A stretch of DNA of 27,093 bases from an uncultured Lachnospiraceae bacterium (GTDB taxonomy: Bacteria; Bacillota; Clostridia; Lachnospirales; Lachnospiraceae): contig OMRN01000383.1 of the NCBI GenBank assembly GCA_900313265.1, forward strand, positions 1-27,093, given 5' to 3'. The notes below the pieces were generated by a model. The model saw nothing but the letters and a program-made list of their open reading frames with translations, was not told where the DNA came from and searched no databases. Below are positions 7,810-15,311 of this stretch, piece by piece; position 1 is the stretch's first letter, and each line of letters begins with the position of its first letter. A program made the translations under genes and the position numbers.

Positions 7810-8979
7810 ATGGAAAGAATTCTGCTTGCATCTCCGACGATGCACGGAGAGGAAAATAACTACATAAAAGAGGCTTTTGACCGCAACTGGATAGCACCGC
7901 TCGGTTTTAACTGCGACGGATTCGAAGACGAAATGACGGAGTATCTCGGAGGAAATATGCATGCGTTTGCAACGGTTTCCGGAACTTCGGCGATACATCT
8001 TGCCGTAAAACTTGCAGGTGTCAGACCGGGGGATTATGTTCTTTGCTCGGATCTGACTTTCTCGGCTACGGTAAATCCCGTGAGTTATGAAGGAGGCATT
8101 CAGGTTTTTATCGACTCGGAGAAAGAAACATGGAACATGAGTCCGGAAGCACTCGAAGAAGGATTCTCAAAGTATCCGGATGCTAAAGTTGTTGTGCTGG
8201 CACATCTTTACGGGACTCCTGCAAAATTGGATGAAATAACGGAAATCTGCAGAAAGCACGATGCGATTTTGATTGAAGATGCCGCAGAAGCGCTGGGTGC
8301 GGAGTACAAAGGAATTAAATGCGGTCATTTTGGAAATTACGGCATTCTTTCCTTTAACGGGAATAAAATTATTACCACATCCGGAGGAGGAATGCTTCTT
8401 AGCCGGACAAAGGAAGACCGGGATAAGGCACTTTTCTGGTCTACGCAGGCAAGGGAAAATGCTCCGTGGTATCAGCATACGGAACTCGGTTATAACTACC
8501 GTATGTCCAATGTGGTGGCCGGAATCGGCAGGGGACAGCTAAAACATATCGAAGAACATAAGCAGCTTAAAAAGGAGATTTATCAAAGGTATAAAGAGGG
8601 TTTTAAAGACCTTCCCGTTCAAATGAATCCTTATGCGGAAGATTCGATGCCGAACTTCTGGCTTAGCGTTCTTACCGTGAATGAAGAATACATGTGCCGT
8701 CAGGAGAGGACGGATAACTGTACGACATGGGTACATGAACCGGGAAAAAGCTGCCCGGATGAGATAGAGAGTATTCTTTCCGAAAACAATATTGAATCCA
8801 GACCGGTCTGGAAACCGATGCATATGCAGTCGTATTATGCAGACAGGGATTTTATCGGAAGCGGTTTTTCGGAAGAAATTTTTAAGAGGGGACTTTGTCT
8901 TCCTTCGGATATCAAGATGACAAAAGAAGATCAGGACAGAGTGATTGGAATTGTAAAAAAATGTTTCGGAGGTAATTAA
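7810..8979 (+). CDS. PglE-like DegT/DnrJ/EryC1/StrS sugar aminotransferase
   Basis: This is a PLP-dependent aminotransferase of 389 residues. It follows the Campylobacter PglE pattern closely: NWIAPLG near the start, GTSAIHLAVKLAGV, LTHLYG-like LAHLYGTPAKLDEI, IEDAAEALGA, the PLP lysine K186 in SFNGNKIITTSGGGML, STQARENAPWYQH, GYNYRMSNV and the late IESRPVWKPMH. PglE moves an amino group to C4 of UDP-4-keto-6-deoxy-GlcNAc, giving the precursor of N,N'-diacetylbacillosamine. That reaction is inferred from similarity. The second ATG (7810) is preferred over 7804 because AAGGA at 7796-7800 is then 9 bases away rather than 3. The required 4,6-dehydratase (PglF type) is not in this window. The next gene starts one base after the stop and encodes a NeuD/PglD-like protein, the expected next enzyme. 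Confidence 0.92.
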   Translation: MERILLASPTMHGEENNYIKEAFDRNWIAPLGFNCDGFEDEMTEYLGGNMHAFATVSGTSAIHLAVKLAGVRPGDYVLCSDLTFSATVNPVSYEGGIQVFIDSEKETWNMSPEALEEGFSKYPDAKVVVLAHLYGTPAKLDEITEICRKHDAILIEDAAEALGAEYKGIKCGHFGNYGILSFNGNKIITTSGGGMLLSRTKEDRDKALFWSTQARENAPWYQHTELGYNYRMSNVVAGIGRGQLKHIEEHKQLKKEIYQRYKEGFKDLPVQMNPYAEDSMPNFWLSVLTVNEEYMCRQERTDNCTTWVHEPGKSCPDEIESILSENNIESRPVWKPMHMQSYYADRDFIGSGFSEEIFKRGLCLPSDIKMTKEDQDRVIGIVKKCFGGN

Positions 8980-8980
8980 G

Positions 8981-9535
8981 ATGGGGAAGAATATACTGAT
9001 TCTCGGTGCGGGACAGTACGGATGCGTGGTTCGGGAAACGATTGATGCAACGGGTGCATTCGACAGGATTGAAATGCTGGATGATAACCGGGAGGATGTT
9101 TACGGACGAATTGAGGATATGGAAAAATTTGTCGGTGAGTTCTCCTGCGCAATTGTTGCCATCGGAAATAATGAAACACGTTATCGCTTGCTGGAAAGAG
9201 CGCAGGCGAGCGGATTTGAGATTCCGTGTATTGTTCATCCGAGATCCTATGTCTCGCCGTCTGCCAAACTGGAACCGGGAGTCATCGTGGAACCGTTTGC
9301 TGTTATTCAGGCCAACGCCGTTGTCGGAAAGGGATGTATCATTTCATCCACGGCGGTGGTGAATCATAATGCAACTCTTGGTGTCGGGGTGCACTGCGAC
9401 TGCACTTCCGTTGTTTCGGCCAGAGCCATCGTACCGAAATTCTATAAGGTAAAAAACGGCGAAGTGTATTATGCATTTGTGCAGGATGAGGGAACAAAAC
9501 GATACCGGGCTTATACCGCGGAAGACGGAATGTAA
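8981..9535 (+). CDS. NeuD/PglD-like sugar acyltransferase with unusual C terminus
   Basis: A Rossmann-like N terminus (NILILGAGQYGCVVRETI) that would bind the nucleotide sugar leads into left-handed beta-helix turns (VSPSAKLEPGVIVEPFAVIQ, NAVVGKGCIISSTAVVNHNA). The His in VVNHNA fits the catalytic base of PglD-type acetyltransferases. The usual final coils ending in a V-x-G-x-P-A-R-like element are absent. Instead the protein ends in KFYKVKNGEVYYAFVQDEG and a short charged tail, for 184 residues rather than the 210-220 usual for the family. I found no continuation of the helix in another frame, so it is not an obvious frameshift. It may use a different acyl donor or be regulatory. A complete homologue is encoded at 14655. 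The ribosome site is GGAGG, overlapping the end of the aminotransferase gene. Confidence 0.85.
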   Translation: MGKNILILGAGQYGCVVRETIDATGAFDRIEMLDDNREDVYGRIEDMEKFVGEFSCAIVAIGNNETRYRLLERAQASGFEIPCIVHPRSYVSPSAKLEPGVIVEPFAVIQANAVVGKGCIISSTAVVNHNATLGVGVHCDCTSVVSARAIVPKFYKVKNGEVYYAFVQDEGTKRYRAYTAEDGM

Positions 9536-9580
9536 AGCGGATTTGCGCTTTGTGAATAAAAGGGGAGAAAAACGTTTTAA

Positions 9581-11140
9581 TTGAAGATTTTACCGGGTTT
9601 TACAAAAGAAACTTTTACAAAAGACCGCGTGTTGGAACTGGTACGCTGGGGGATTTATCTTTGCTGTTTTGTCGGGATGATTCTGCATCTGAATGCACAC
9701 GAGAATGTCTTATATGAAGTTCAGAAGGGACTTCATCGGGATATTGTGTTCATTTTCTTTTTTATTTTTCTTTTTACCCTGCAGAAAATTAAACTGATTA
9801 ACTGGCAGTCTGCGCTTGTAAGCGGAGTCTTTCTGCCGGTTTGCGTTTTTCGTATTCTTTCCTATGCCGGATCTGCGGAACTTTTTCAAACTGCAGTGCT
9901 GGACCATATTGTTTACTGGATGGCATTAATGCTGATTACGGATATGGTAGTAAGCGGAAGGGTGAGATCCTTAAAGAAAGCAAATGTGGCACTTTTTGCA
10001 TTTCTTTGTTTTCTTACGGTCTGGCTTATATATAACAGAGAGGGCCGTGCCGTTCCGTTTTTCTATCTGTACTGTATTCTCCTTTGCCTTATTCCGGTTT
10101 CGGAAAAAGAATGGAACCGGGTAATTGACGCACTGGTTGCTGCAGGTTTTGTCAGCCTGATTGTTGTCATTATCGTTTCGGAAGGGGTAAACCCCGTTGA
10201 AGCGTCTTTAGCCGGAGGAGAAAGGTGGTATGCGTATTTCCTTACACTCGGAACATTCGGGCAGTTTATCGGACTTGAAACGGTGCTTGCTGTGGTGGCT
10301 CTGTTTCGGATTAAAAGCCGTTATCAAAATAGTCTGATACTGTATTTTATCTGTGGAGTATGGCTTTTACTGAATGCGGTACTGGCTCTTCTTTGCGGGG
10401 CATTAAATTATTTTGTCGGACTGACACTGTTTTTGGCGGTACTGTTTGTTTTCGGATTTCGAAAAACCAGATTTCCGTGGCTTGTCATTCGTGCACTTAT
10501 TGCAACTTCCGTCCTTCTGATGGCAGGTATTCTGATTCTGGATGTGATTCCGGTTATTGTTTCGCCGGACTATGATGCGGATGCTGTAATGCGTATAATC
10601 GGATATACTCCTTTGAGGTTCTTTCCGGGAGGTGCACAGGAAGTTGTCGCAAAAATGGAAAGCCTCCACACATACCGTCAGGCAAATTATAATTTTGTAT
10701 CGGACAGTACGGCGTTTCAAAATAATCCGATTATGGTGTTTCTGGATATGCTCGGTTCGGGGAGAGCAAGCATTTGGAATGTATTTCTTGCGAATACATC
10801 TTTTGAACCGAACAGCGGAGGACTTTATATCGGAACATTTTTCGTCCTTCATGCACATAACGAGTTTATCCAGTTAATGTTTGAATACGGATTTTTTGTC
10901 GGAGGAATGAATATTCTGTTCTTTATAATCGGATGGATTGTTGTTGTAATCCGGTATGTAAAGGATAAAAAAGAAATCTTTCTTCTGCCGCTTTTAATGA
11001 TTCCGATGATGCTCGGTATGTGGGTGGGGGAAACTTCATCGGTATTTTATCAGTTGACGGGGATTTCGTTAATCTGTCTTATGACTGTAGTTCTTTTCGG
11101 GATACCGGATAAGACGGGAGAGGAATTAAAAGGTGCATGA
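9581..11140 (+). CDS. Wzy/O-antigen-ligase-like polytopic membrane protein
   Basis: This 519-residue protein has about 11 hydrophobic segments and one long non-membrane loop (~residues 330-420). Near that loop it carries GSGRASIW and then HAHNEFIQLMFEYGFFVGG, the arrangement typical of the Wzy_C/O-antigen ligase superfamily, which polymerises or transfers undecaprenyl-linked glycans on the outer face of the membrane. The reading frame can only open at the TTG at 9581, because a stop codon precedes it directly. The nearest ribosome-like site (AGGGGAG) is unusually far away (about 14 bases), so the start is uncertain. The stop overlaps the next start (ATGA). A second Wzy-like domain occurs at 19479, so one of the two may act as a ligase and the other as a polymerase. 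Confidence 0.8.
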   Translation: MKILPGFTKETFTKDRVLELVRWGIYLCCFVGMILHLNAHENVLYEVQKGLHRDIVFIFFFIFLFTLQKIKLINWQSALVSGVFLPVCVFRILSYAGSAELFQTAVLDHIVYWMALMLITDMVVSGRVRSLKKANVALFAFLCFLTVWLIYNREGRAVPFFYLYCILLCLIPVSEKEWNRVIDALVAAGFVSLIVVIIVSEGVNPVEASLAGGERWYAYFLTLGTFGQFIGLETVLAVVALFRIKSRYQNSLILYFICGVWLLLNAVLALLCGALNYFVGLTLFLAVLFVFGFRKTRFPWLVIRALIATSVLLMAGILILDVIPVIVSPDYDADAVMRIIGYTPLRFFPGGAQEVVAKMESLHTYRQANYNFVSDSTAFQNNPIMVFLDMLGSGRASIWNVFLANTSFEPNSGGLYIGTFFVLHAHNEFIQLMFEYGFFVGGMNILFFIIGWIVVVIRYVKDKKEIFLLPLLMIPMMLGMWVGETSSVFYQLTGISLICLMTVVLFGIPDKTGEELKGA

Positions 11141-13854
11141 ATAATAAGCAGGAAGGACATAAAACAATATCGATTGTGGCGGTGGTAATACTGTCGGTAA
11201 TTACCTCGTTTCTTGCTGTCGTTTTTGTTCTGAAGCTGATAAAACTGTCGAACCCTTCGAACATAAGCGGAGAAAATACGGTAACCGTTGCAATTTCCGA
11301 AAATGATTCCGAAGAGGCTTCAAAGGATGAAAAAGATATCGATAACGGACTGGTATCGTCAAAGGAAGTGTCGGAAGGCCTTTTCCCGGGGCAGATTCTT
11401 ATGACGGATAAAGATGTTTTAGCAGGGGCCGGTCAGGCTTTCTGGGGAGGAGCGGCAACCGTTTCTTTTGAAGTTTCCGGAGGTGATGAGGAAGATCTGA
11501 TTATCATCGAATTTACGGCACAAAGTGACAATGAATGTCCGGTTCCGGTTGAGGTTCTTTTCAACGGGGATCAAAAGGTTACGATTGAAATCAATGATAA
11601 ACGAAACAGGTATTATGTTCCTTTTTATATAAAAAAAGGAGGAAGGATTCTTTCCCTTCGTGCATCGGCTGATATGGGGGAGGATGTCCGTCTTTCTTAT
11701 GCCGATTTCTGTGTGGTGGATTACGGGAAGGATTGTTTTCTTTCATCTCTTAAAACAGGACGGTATTTAACGGAAGAATTCATTACGGAAAAAACGGAAT
11801 GGGAAAAGGATGCCATGGTGGCAACAAATGCGGTTTCCGACGGGGAATTTTTATATCTGATTCGCTTCGGGGATCTGATTGTATACAGACAGAAGCAGGA
11901 TGCCGTAAAAGAGGGTGTTCTTAATGATAAGAATCTAAGTGATTCGCTAAAAGAAGTCGGAAGGCTGAAGAACTTAGGACAGGTATTCGGGGTTCGATTT
12001 TTCCCGGAAAAAAAGCTTCTTCTGGTTTGTTCAAGAGAACGCGGCGTATATTTTATCAATGTAAAGAATCCCGTGAAACCGGTTCTTTATTCCCATTATG
12101 AGACATCTGCACCCTGTTACGGAGGAAATGTTTACGGAGATTACGCATTTTTATGCAATCGATACAGCGGAATTGAAGTAGTGGATGTTTCCGATTTGAA
12201 ATGTCCGGAATATGTAACGGTAATCCGTTCGAAAAATGATTCGGATTACCGGAACTGTGAGGTTTATGAAGGATTTTTGTATGCCGTTGCAGAAGAAGAG
12301 ACGGGAATTGACTGTTATGATGTAAAGAATCTCGGAACGATAAAATATCTTGGCCGGACAGAACTTGACGGACAGGCGCAGGCATTGGAAATCGCCGGTA
12401 ACCGGCTGTATGTCGCAACTTCGAAAAACAGCACCCATAAAGGAAGCGGAGTGAGCGGAATTATCAGTTTCATGCAGGGATCCGGAAACGGACTGGAAGT
12501 ATATGAATTATCCGAATCCGGAAAAATCAAACTCCTTTCACGTGAAAAAATTGACGGGCGGACCAATCTTTATCCTTCCGACACATGGGATATCAGTATT
12601 TACGGGGATTACGCGTATGTGTCCCTAATGAACGCCGGATTGTATATTTATGATATTAAAAATACGGATGCGGCAAAGAGAGCCAAGGCTTTTCATATCG
12701 TGGCATCCAAAGATTCGAAGGGCTTTGTGAGTCTGAATCCCGGGGAAGATATTATGCCGTATCCTCTTTCGGAAGAATCCCATTCATCGATTCAGCATAC
12801 GGCCGTTCTTAGAGGAATTGCATATGTGGTGTCCGATTCGGGAGTTTACCGCTTACCGGCTATGGATGATGGGAAACCGGAGGATTCCCGGATAGAGAGT
12901 GTGGCATTACAGGGTTTGACAAAAGAAAAGCCGATTCCTTCGGCAGATGGGTATGAAATCGACGTTTTTAAGACGGACGGACCGGCATATGATGTGGTTA
13001 CGCTTCCGGACGGAAATCTGGCAATTGCCTGCGGTGAGGCGGGAATCCGGATTACGGATAAGGAAATGAATCCGTTGGGATTACTGGATACCGGACATTC
13101 CGTAAAGGATCTGGCCGTCTTTGAAGATTATGTATATTCCGCGGAAAGTGACAGTATGGCAATTTATTTTTATGAAGAGGGTTCGCTTTCGGAAGTCGGA
13201 AGGGTAATTGATGAAGCATACAATGCCGAATTAAGTTCCATAGCGGTTTCCGCTGACGGACGACTGGCTTTAGTACAGGCCGGATACCGAAGATATCGTC
13301 TGATTAACTGTACGTATCGTTCCCATCCGTTTTTTAAGAAAAATCCCGATGATACCGAAACGGGAGAAATGAACGGACGAAATCTGTGTGTCGGACTGAT
13401 TGACGAAAAGGTTCTCGGAATCGGCGGTACGGAAGCGATTTTGTGGTTTGAAGACGGCGATTCGGACGATTATGTTTCGTATCTCGAAGACAAGTCGGAA
13501 CTTACAATGAATGAATGGACGAATATGGCATCTTTGGGAAGTGAGTGTATCTTAATAACGGAAAAAGGCTATACGGTTTATAATCCCGAAACGGGAGAAA
13601 TCAGTACGGAATATGAAAGCGGAGATGATTATTTTAACGGGGAATGTGTAGTGGACGAAAATACGTTAATTATTGTTAAACCCCGCACCGGAGAAGTGAA
13701 TATAATGGATCTTTCGGATATTGGAAATCCGGTGCCGGTTCTTCATCTGGATACGGATTATACGCCGGATCTTCCGATGTGCGCAGATAATGTTATTTAT
13801 ATTCCGTTAAGATATGATGGGGTAATGCGAATCATCCGGTCGGCTGAAGATTAA
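11137..13854 (+). CDS. Large membrane-anchored beta-propeller protein with LVIVD-like repeats
   Basis: A 905-residue protein with one N-terminal membrane helix (~10-35) and a long outer part. An acidic linker (~40-75) leads to a beta-sandwich-like region (~90-190), then to a series of propeller blades. Several blades carry the LVIVD-type pattern of a hydrophobic strand, an Asp and a short turn: VYFINVKNPVKPVL, IEVVDVSDLKCPEYV, IDCYDVKNLGTIKYLG, LYIYDIKNTDAAK and, near the C terminus, VNIMDLSDIGNPVPVL. Such proteins are found at bacterial surfaces and usually have no assigned enzyme activity. It is translationally coupled to the Wzy-like gene (ATGA) and sits inside the glycan locus, so a role in assembling, binding or anchoring the glycan is plausible but unproven. 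The second half is a less regular propeller, so there may be two. Confidence 0.75.
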   Translation: MNNKQEGHKTISIVAVVILSVITSFLAVVFVLKLIKLSNPSNISGENTVTVAISENDSEEASKDEKDIDNGLVSSKEVSEGLFPGQILMTDKDVLAGAGQAFWGGAATVSFEVSGGDEEDLIIIEFTAQSDNECPVPVEVLFNGDQKVTIEINDKRNRYYVPFYIKKGGRILSLRASADMGEDVRLSYADFCVVDYGKDCFLSSLKTGRYLTEEFITEKTEWEKDAMVATNAVSDGEFLYLIRFGDLIVYRQKQDAVKEGVLNDKNLSDSLKEVGRLKNLGQVFGVRFFPEKKLLLVCSRERGVYFINVKNPVKPVLYSHYETSAPCYGGNVYGDYAFLCNRYSGIEVVDVSDLKCPEYVTVIRSKNDSDYRNCEVYEGFLYAVAEEETGIDCYDVKNLGTIKYLGRTELDGQAQALEIAGNRLYVATSKNSTHKGSGVSGIISFMQGSGNGLEVYELSESGKIKLLSREKIDGRTNLYPSDTWDISIYGDYAYVSLMNAGLYIYDIKNTDAAKRAKAFHIVASKDSKGFVSLNPGEDIMPYPLSEESHSSIQHTAVLRGIAYVVSDSGVYRLPAMDDGKPEDSRIESVALQGLTKEKPIPSADGYEIDVFKTDGPAYDVVTLPDGNLAIACGEAGIRITDKEMNPLGLLDTGHSVKDLAVFEDYVYSAESDSMAIYFYEEGSLSEVGRVIDEAYNAELSSIAVSADGRLALVQAGYRRYRLINCTYRSHPFFKKNPDDTETGEMNGRNLCVGLIDEKVLGIGGTEAILWFEDGDSDDYVSYLEDKSELTMNEWTNMASLGSECILITEKGYTVYNPETGEISTEYESGDDYFNGECVVDENTLIIVKPRTGEVNIMDLSDIGNPVPVLHLDTDYTPDLPMCADNVIYIPLRYDGVMRIIRSAED

Positions 13855-13939
13855 AAAACGGAACATACGATGTAAAAATCAAAAAACGATAAACAATGAA
13901 CAACAATAAACAGCGTAACAGAAATACGGATTATATAGG

Positions 13940-14716
13940 ATGGAAAAAGTAAAAAAGAGAAGAAAACATAAAATGTACGGACCGTATGAACGATATGTAA
14001 AACGTCCGCTGGATTTTATCCTTTCCCTGACGGCACTTTCGGTTTTAAGTCCGCTTCTTTGCACGGTTTCGATTCTAATTGTATTCGATATGGGGCTGCC
14101 GGTTATTTTTAAGCAGCGCCGGATCGGAAAAGATGACAAAGAATTCAGTCTTTACAAGTTTCGGTCCATGACAAATGAAAGAGATAAAAACGGTGTTTTT
14201 CTTCCGGATGATAAAAGGATAACGAAACTCGGAAGATTTCTTCGAAGGACATCCATTGATGAACTGCCGAGCCTTGTGAATATTCTGAAAGGAGAAATGG
14301 CAATAATCGGTCCGAGACCTTTGCCAACCAGATATTTAACAAGATACAATGAGAAACAGAGACGCCGGCATGAGGTAAGGCCCGGACTGTCCAATCCCGC
14401 AACCGTGAACGGACGGAATGCGCAGACATGGGAGCAGCAGTTTGAAGGGGATGTCCGGTATGTCGATCACATTAGTTTTTTCACCGATTTAAAAAGTGTG
14501 ATTCAGACCGTGAAAGTGGTGCTGTTAAAAGAGGGTGTCACGGCCGACGACGGCGGCGCAAGGGGAGAATTTATCGGCAGTGCGAAAATCGAAGATTTAA
14601 AGACCGATGCCGAAGGAAATTATATGAAACTGAAAGGATTACGGAAAGAGAAAGATGAAAAAGATTTATATTGTCGGAGCCGGAGGACTCGGAAGAGAGG
14701 TCCTTTGGTGGATTAA
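13940..14716 (+). CDS. PglC-like polyprenyl-phosphate phosphoglycosyl transferase
   Basis: Members of this monotopic family move a sugar-1-phosphate from UDP-sugar to undecaprenyl phosphate, starting glycan assembly at the inner membrane face. Visible signatures are YVKRPLDFILSLTALSVL (re-entrant membrane helix), VIFKQRRIGKDDKEFSLYKF, RSMTNERD, the catalytic pair in RTSIDELPSLVNILKGEM, IGPRPLPTRYL and RHEVRPGLSNPATVNGRN. The stretch after RPGL differs from the common G-W-A-Q version. The start is uncertain: ATG 13940 gives a basic 11-residue extension, ATG 13973 gives the usual PglC-like start, and neither has a strong ribosome site. The C terminus runs 62 bases into the next gene in another frame, adding about 20 basic residues. 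Similarity to PglC suggests a bacillosamine-type sugar phosphate substrate. Confidence 0.92.
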   Translation: MEKVKKRRKHKMYGPYERYVKRPLDFILSLTALSVLSPLLCTVSILIVFDMGLPVIFKQRRIGKDDKEFSLYKFRSMTNERDKNGVFLPDDKRITKLGRFLRRTSIDELPSLVNILKGEMAIIGPRPLPTRYLTRYNEKQRRRHEVRPGLSNPATVNGRNAQTWEQQFEGDVRYVDHISFFTDLKSVIQTVKVVLLKEGVTADDGGARGEFIGSAKIEDLKTDAEGNYMKLKGLRKEKDEKDLYCRSRRTRKRGPLVD

Positions 14717-15311
14717 GGATATTAATAAAGTGAAGCCCACATGGGAAATTGAGGGATTCTTAGACGACAACCCAAACGCACTTGACGGTTTGGAATGTGA
14801 TTACCGCATCGTCGGTTCCGTTAAAGATAAAGAACCGGAAGAGGATGAGGAATTTGCACTTGCCGTAGCGTCTCCTGTTTTAAAGAGGGAGATTGTGCAA
14901 ATTCTAAAATCGAAGGGCGCGAAGTTTGCCGCGGTTATTCATCCGACGGCGATGGTAAGTGAATTCGCTCATTACGGAGAGGGTCTTATTTTATTTCCCT
15001 ATTCGAAACTTTCCGTGAATTCCACGGTCGGTGATTTTGTTACGATTCTTTCGTCACCGATCGGTCATGATACCGTAATAGGGGATTATTCCGTTATCAG
15101 CGGAAACTGCAACATCATCCGGAATGTCACAATCGGCAAAGGAGTTTTTCTGGCAGCAGGCGTATGTATTGCACAGGATATTCATGTCGGGGATGATGCT
15201 TATATCGGTCTCGGAAGTGTGGTTTTAAAAGATGTGGAGCCGGGAACAACCGTATTCGGAAATCCGGCGAGGGTTTTACCGAAGAATAAGGTCGGCGGAG
15301 GAAAAGTATGA
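14655..15311 (+). CDS. NeuD/PglD family sugar O/N-acyltransferase
   Basis: This 218-residue protein has the full family layout: a Rossmann-like N terminus (KIYIVGAGGLGREVLWWI) for the nucleotide sugar, and a left-handed beta-helix made of hexapeptide turns from about residue 95 to the end. The His in SSPIGHDTVIGDYSVIS is the likely catalytic base, and the helix closes with VEPGTTVFGNPARVLPKN, the acyl-CoA-side element missing from the paralogue at 8981. The expected reaction is acylation of the C4 amine of a UDP-amino sugar (PglD) or O-acetylation of a sugar. It overlaps the upstream gene by 62 bases and the ligase gene by ATGA. An ACP and an acyl ligase lie directly downstream, so the acyl donor may not be acetyl-CoA. 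Confidence 0.93.
   Translation: MKKIYIVGAGGLGREVLWWIKDINKVKPTWEIEGFLDDNPNALDGLECDYRIVGSVKDKEPEEDEEFALAVASPVLKREIVQILKSKGAKFAAVIHPTAMVSEFAHYGEGLILFPYSKLSVNSTVGDFVTILSSPIGHDTVIGDYSVISGNCNIIRNVTIGKGVFLAAGVCIAQDIHVGDDAYIGLGSVVLKDVEPGTTVFGNPARVLPKNKVGGGKV

Noticed and set aside
9400..9535. Frameshift as cause of the short PglD-like C terminus
   Set aside because: The other two frames show no hexapeptide-repeat continuation before or after the stop, so the divergence seems real.
13896..13952. 18-codon frame before the PglC-like gene
   Set aside because: It has no ribosome site, overlaps the downstream start region and has an Asn-rich sequence without meaning; kept only as a note.
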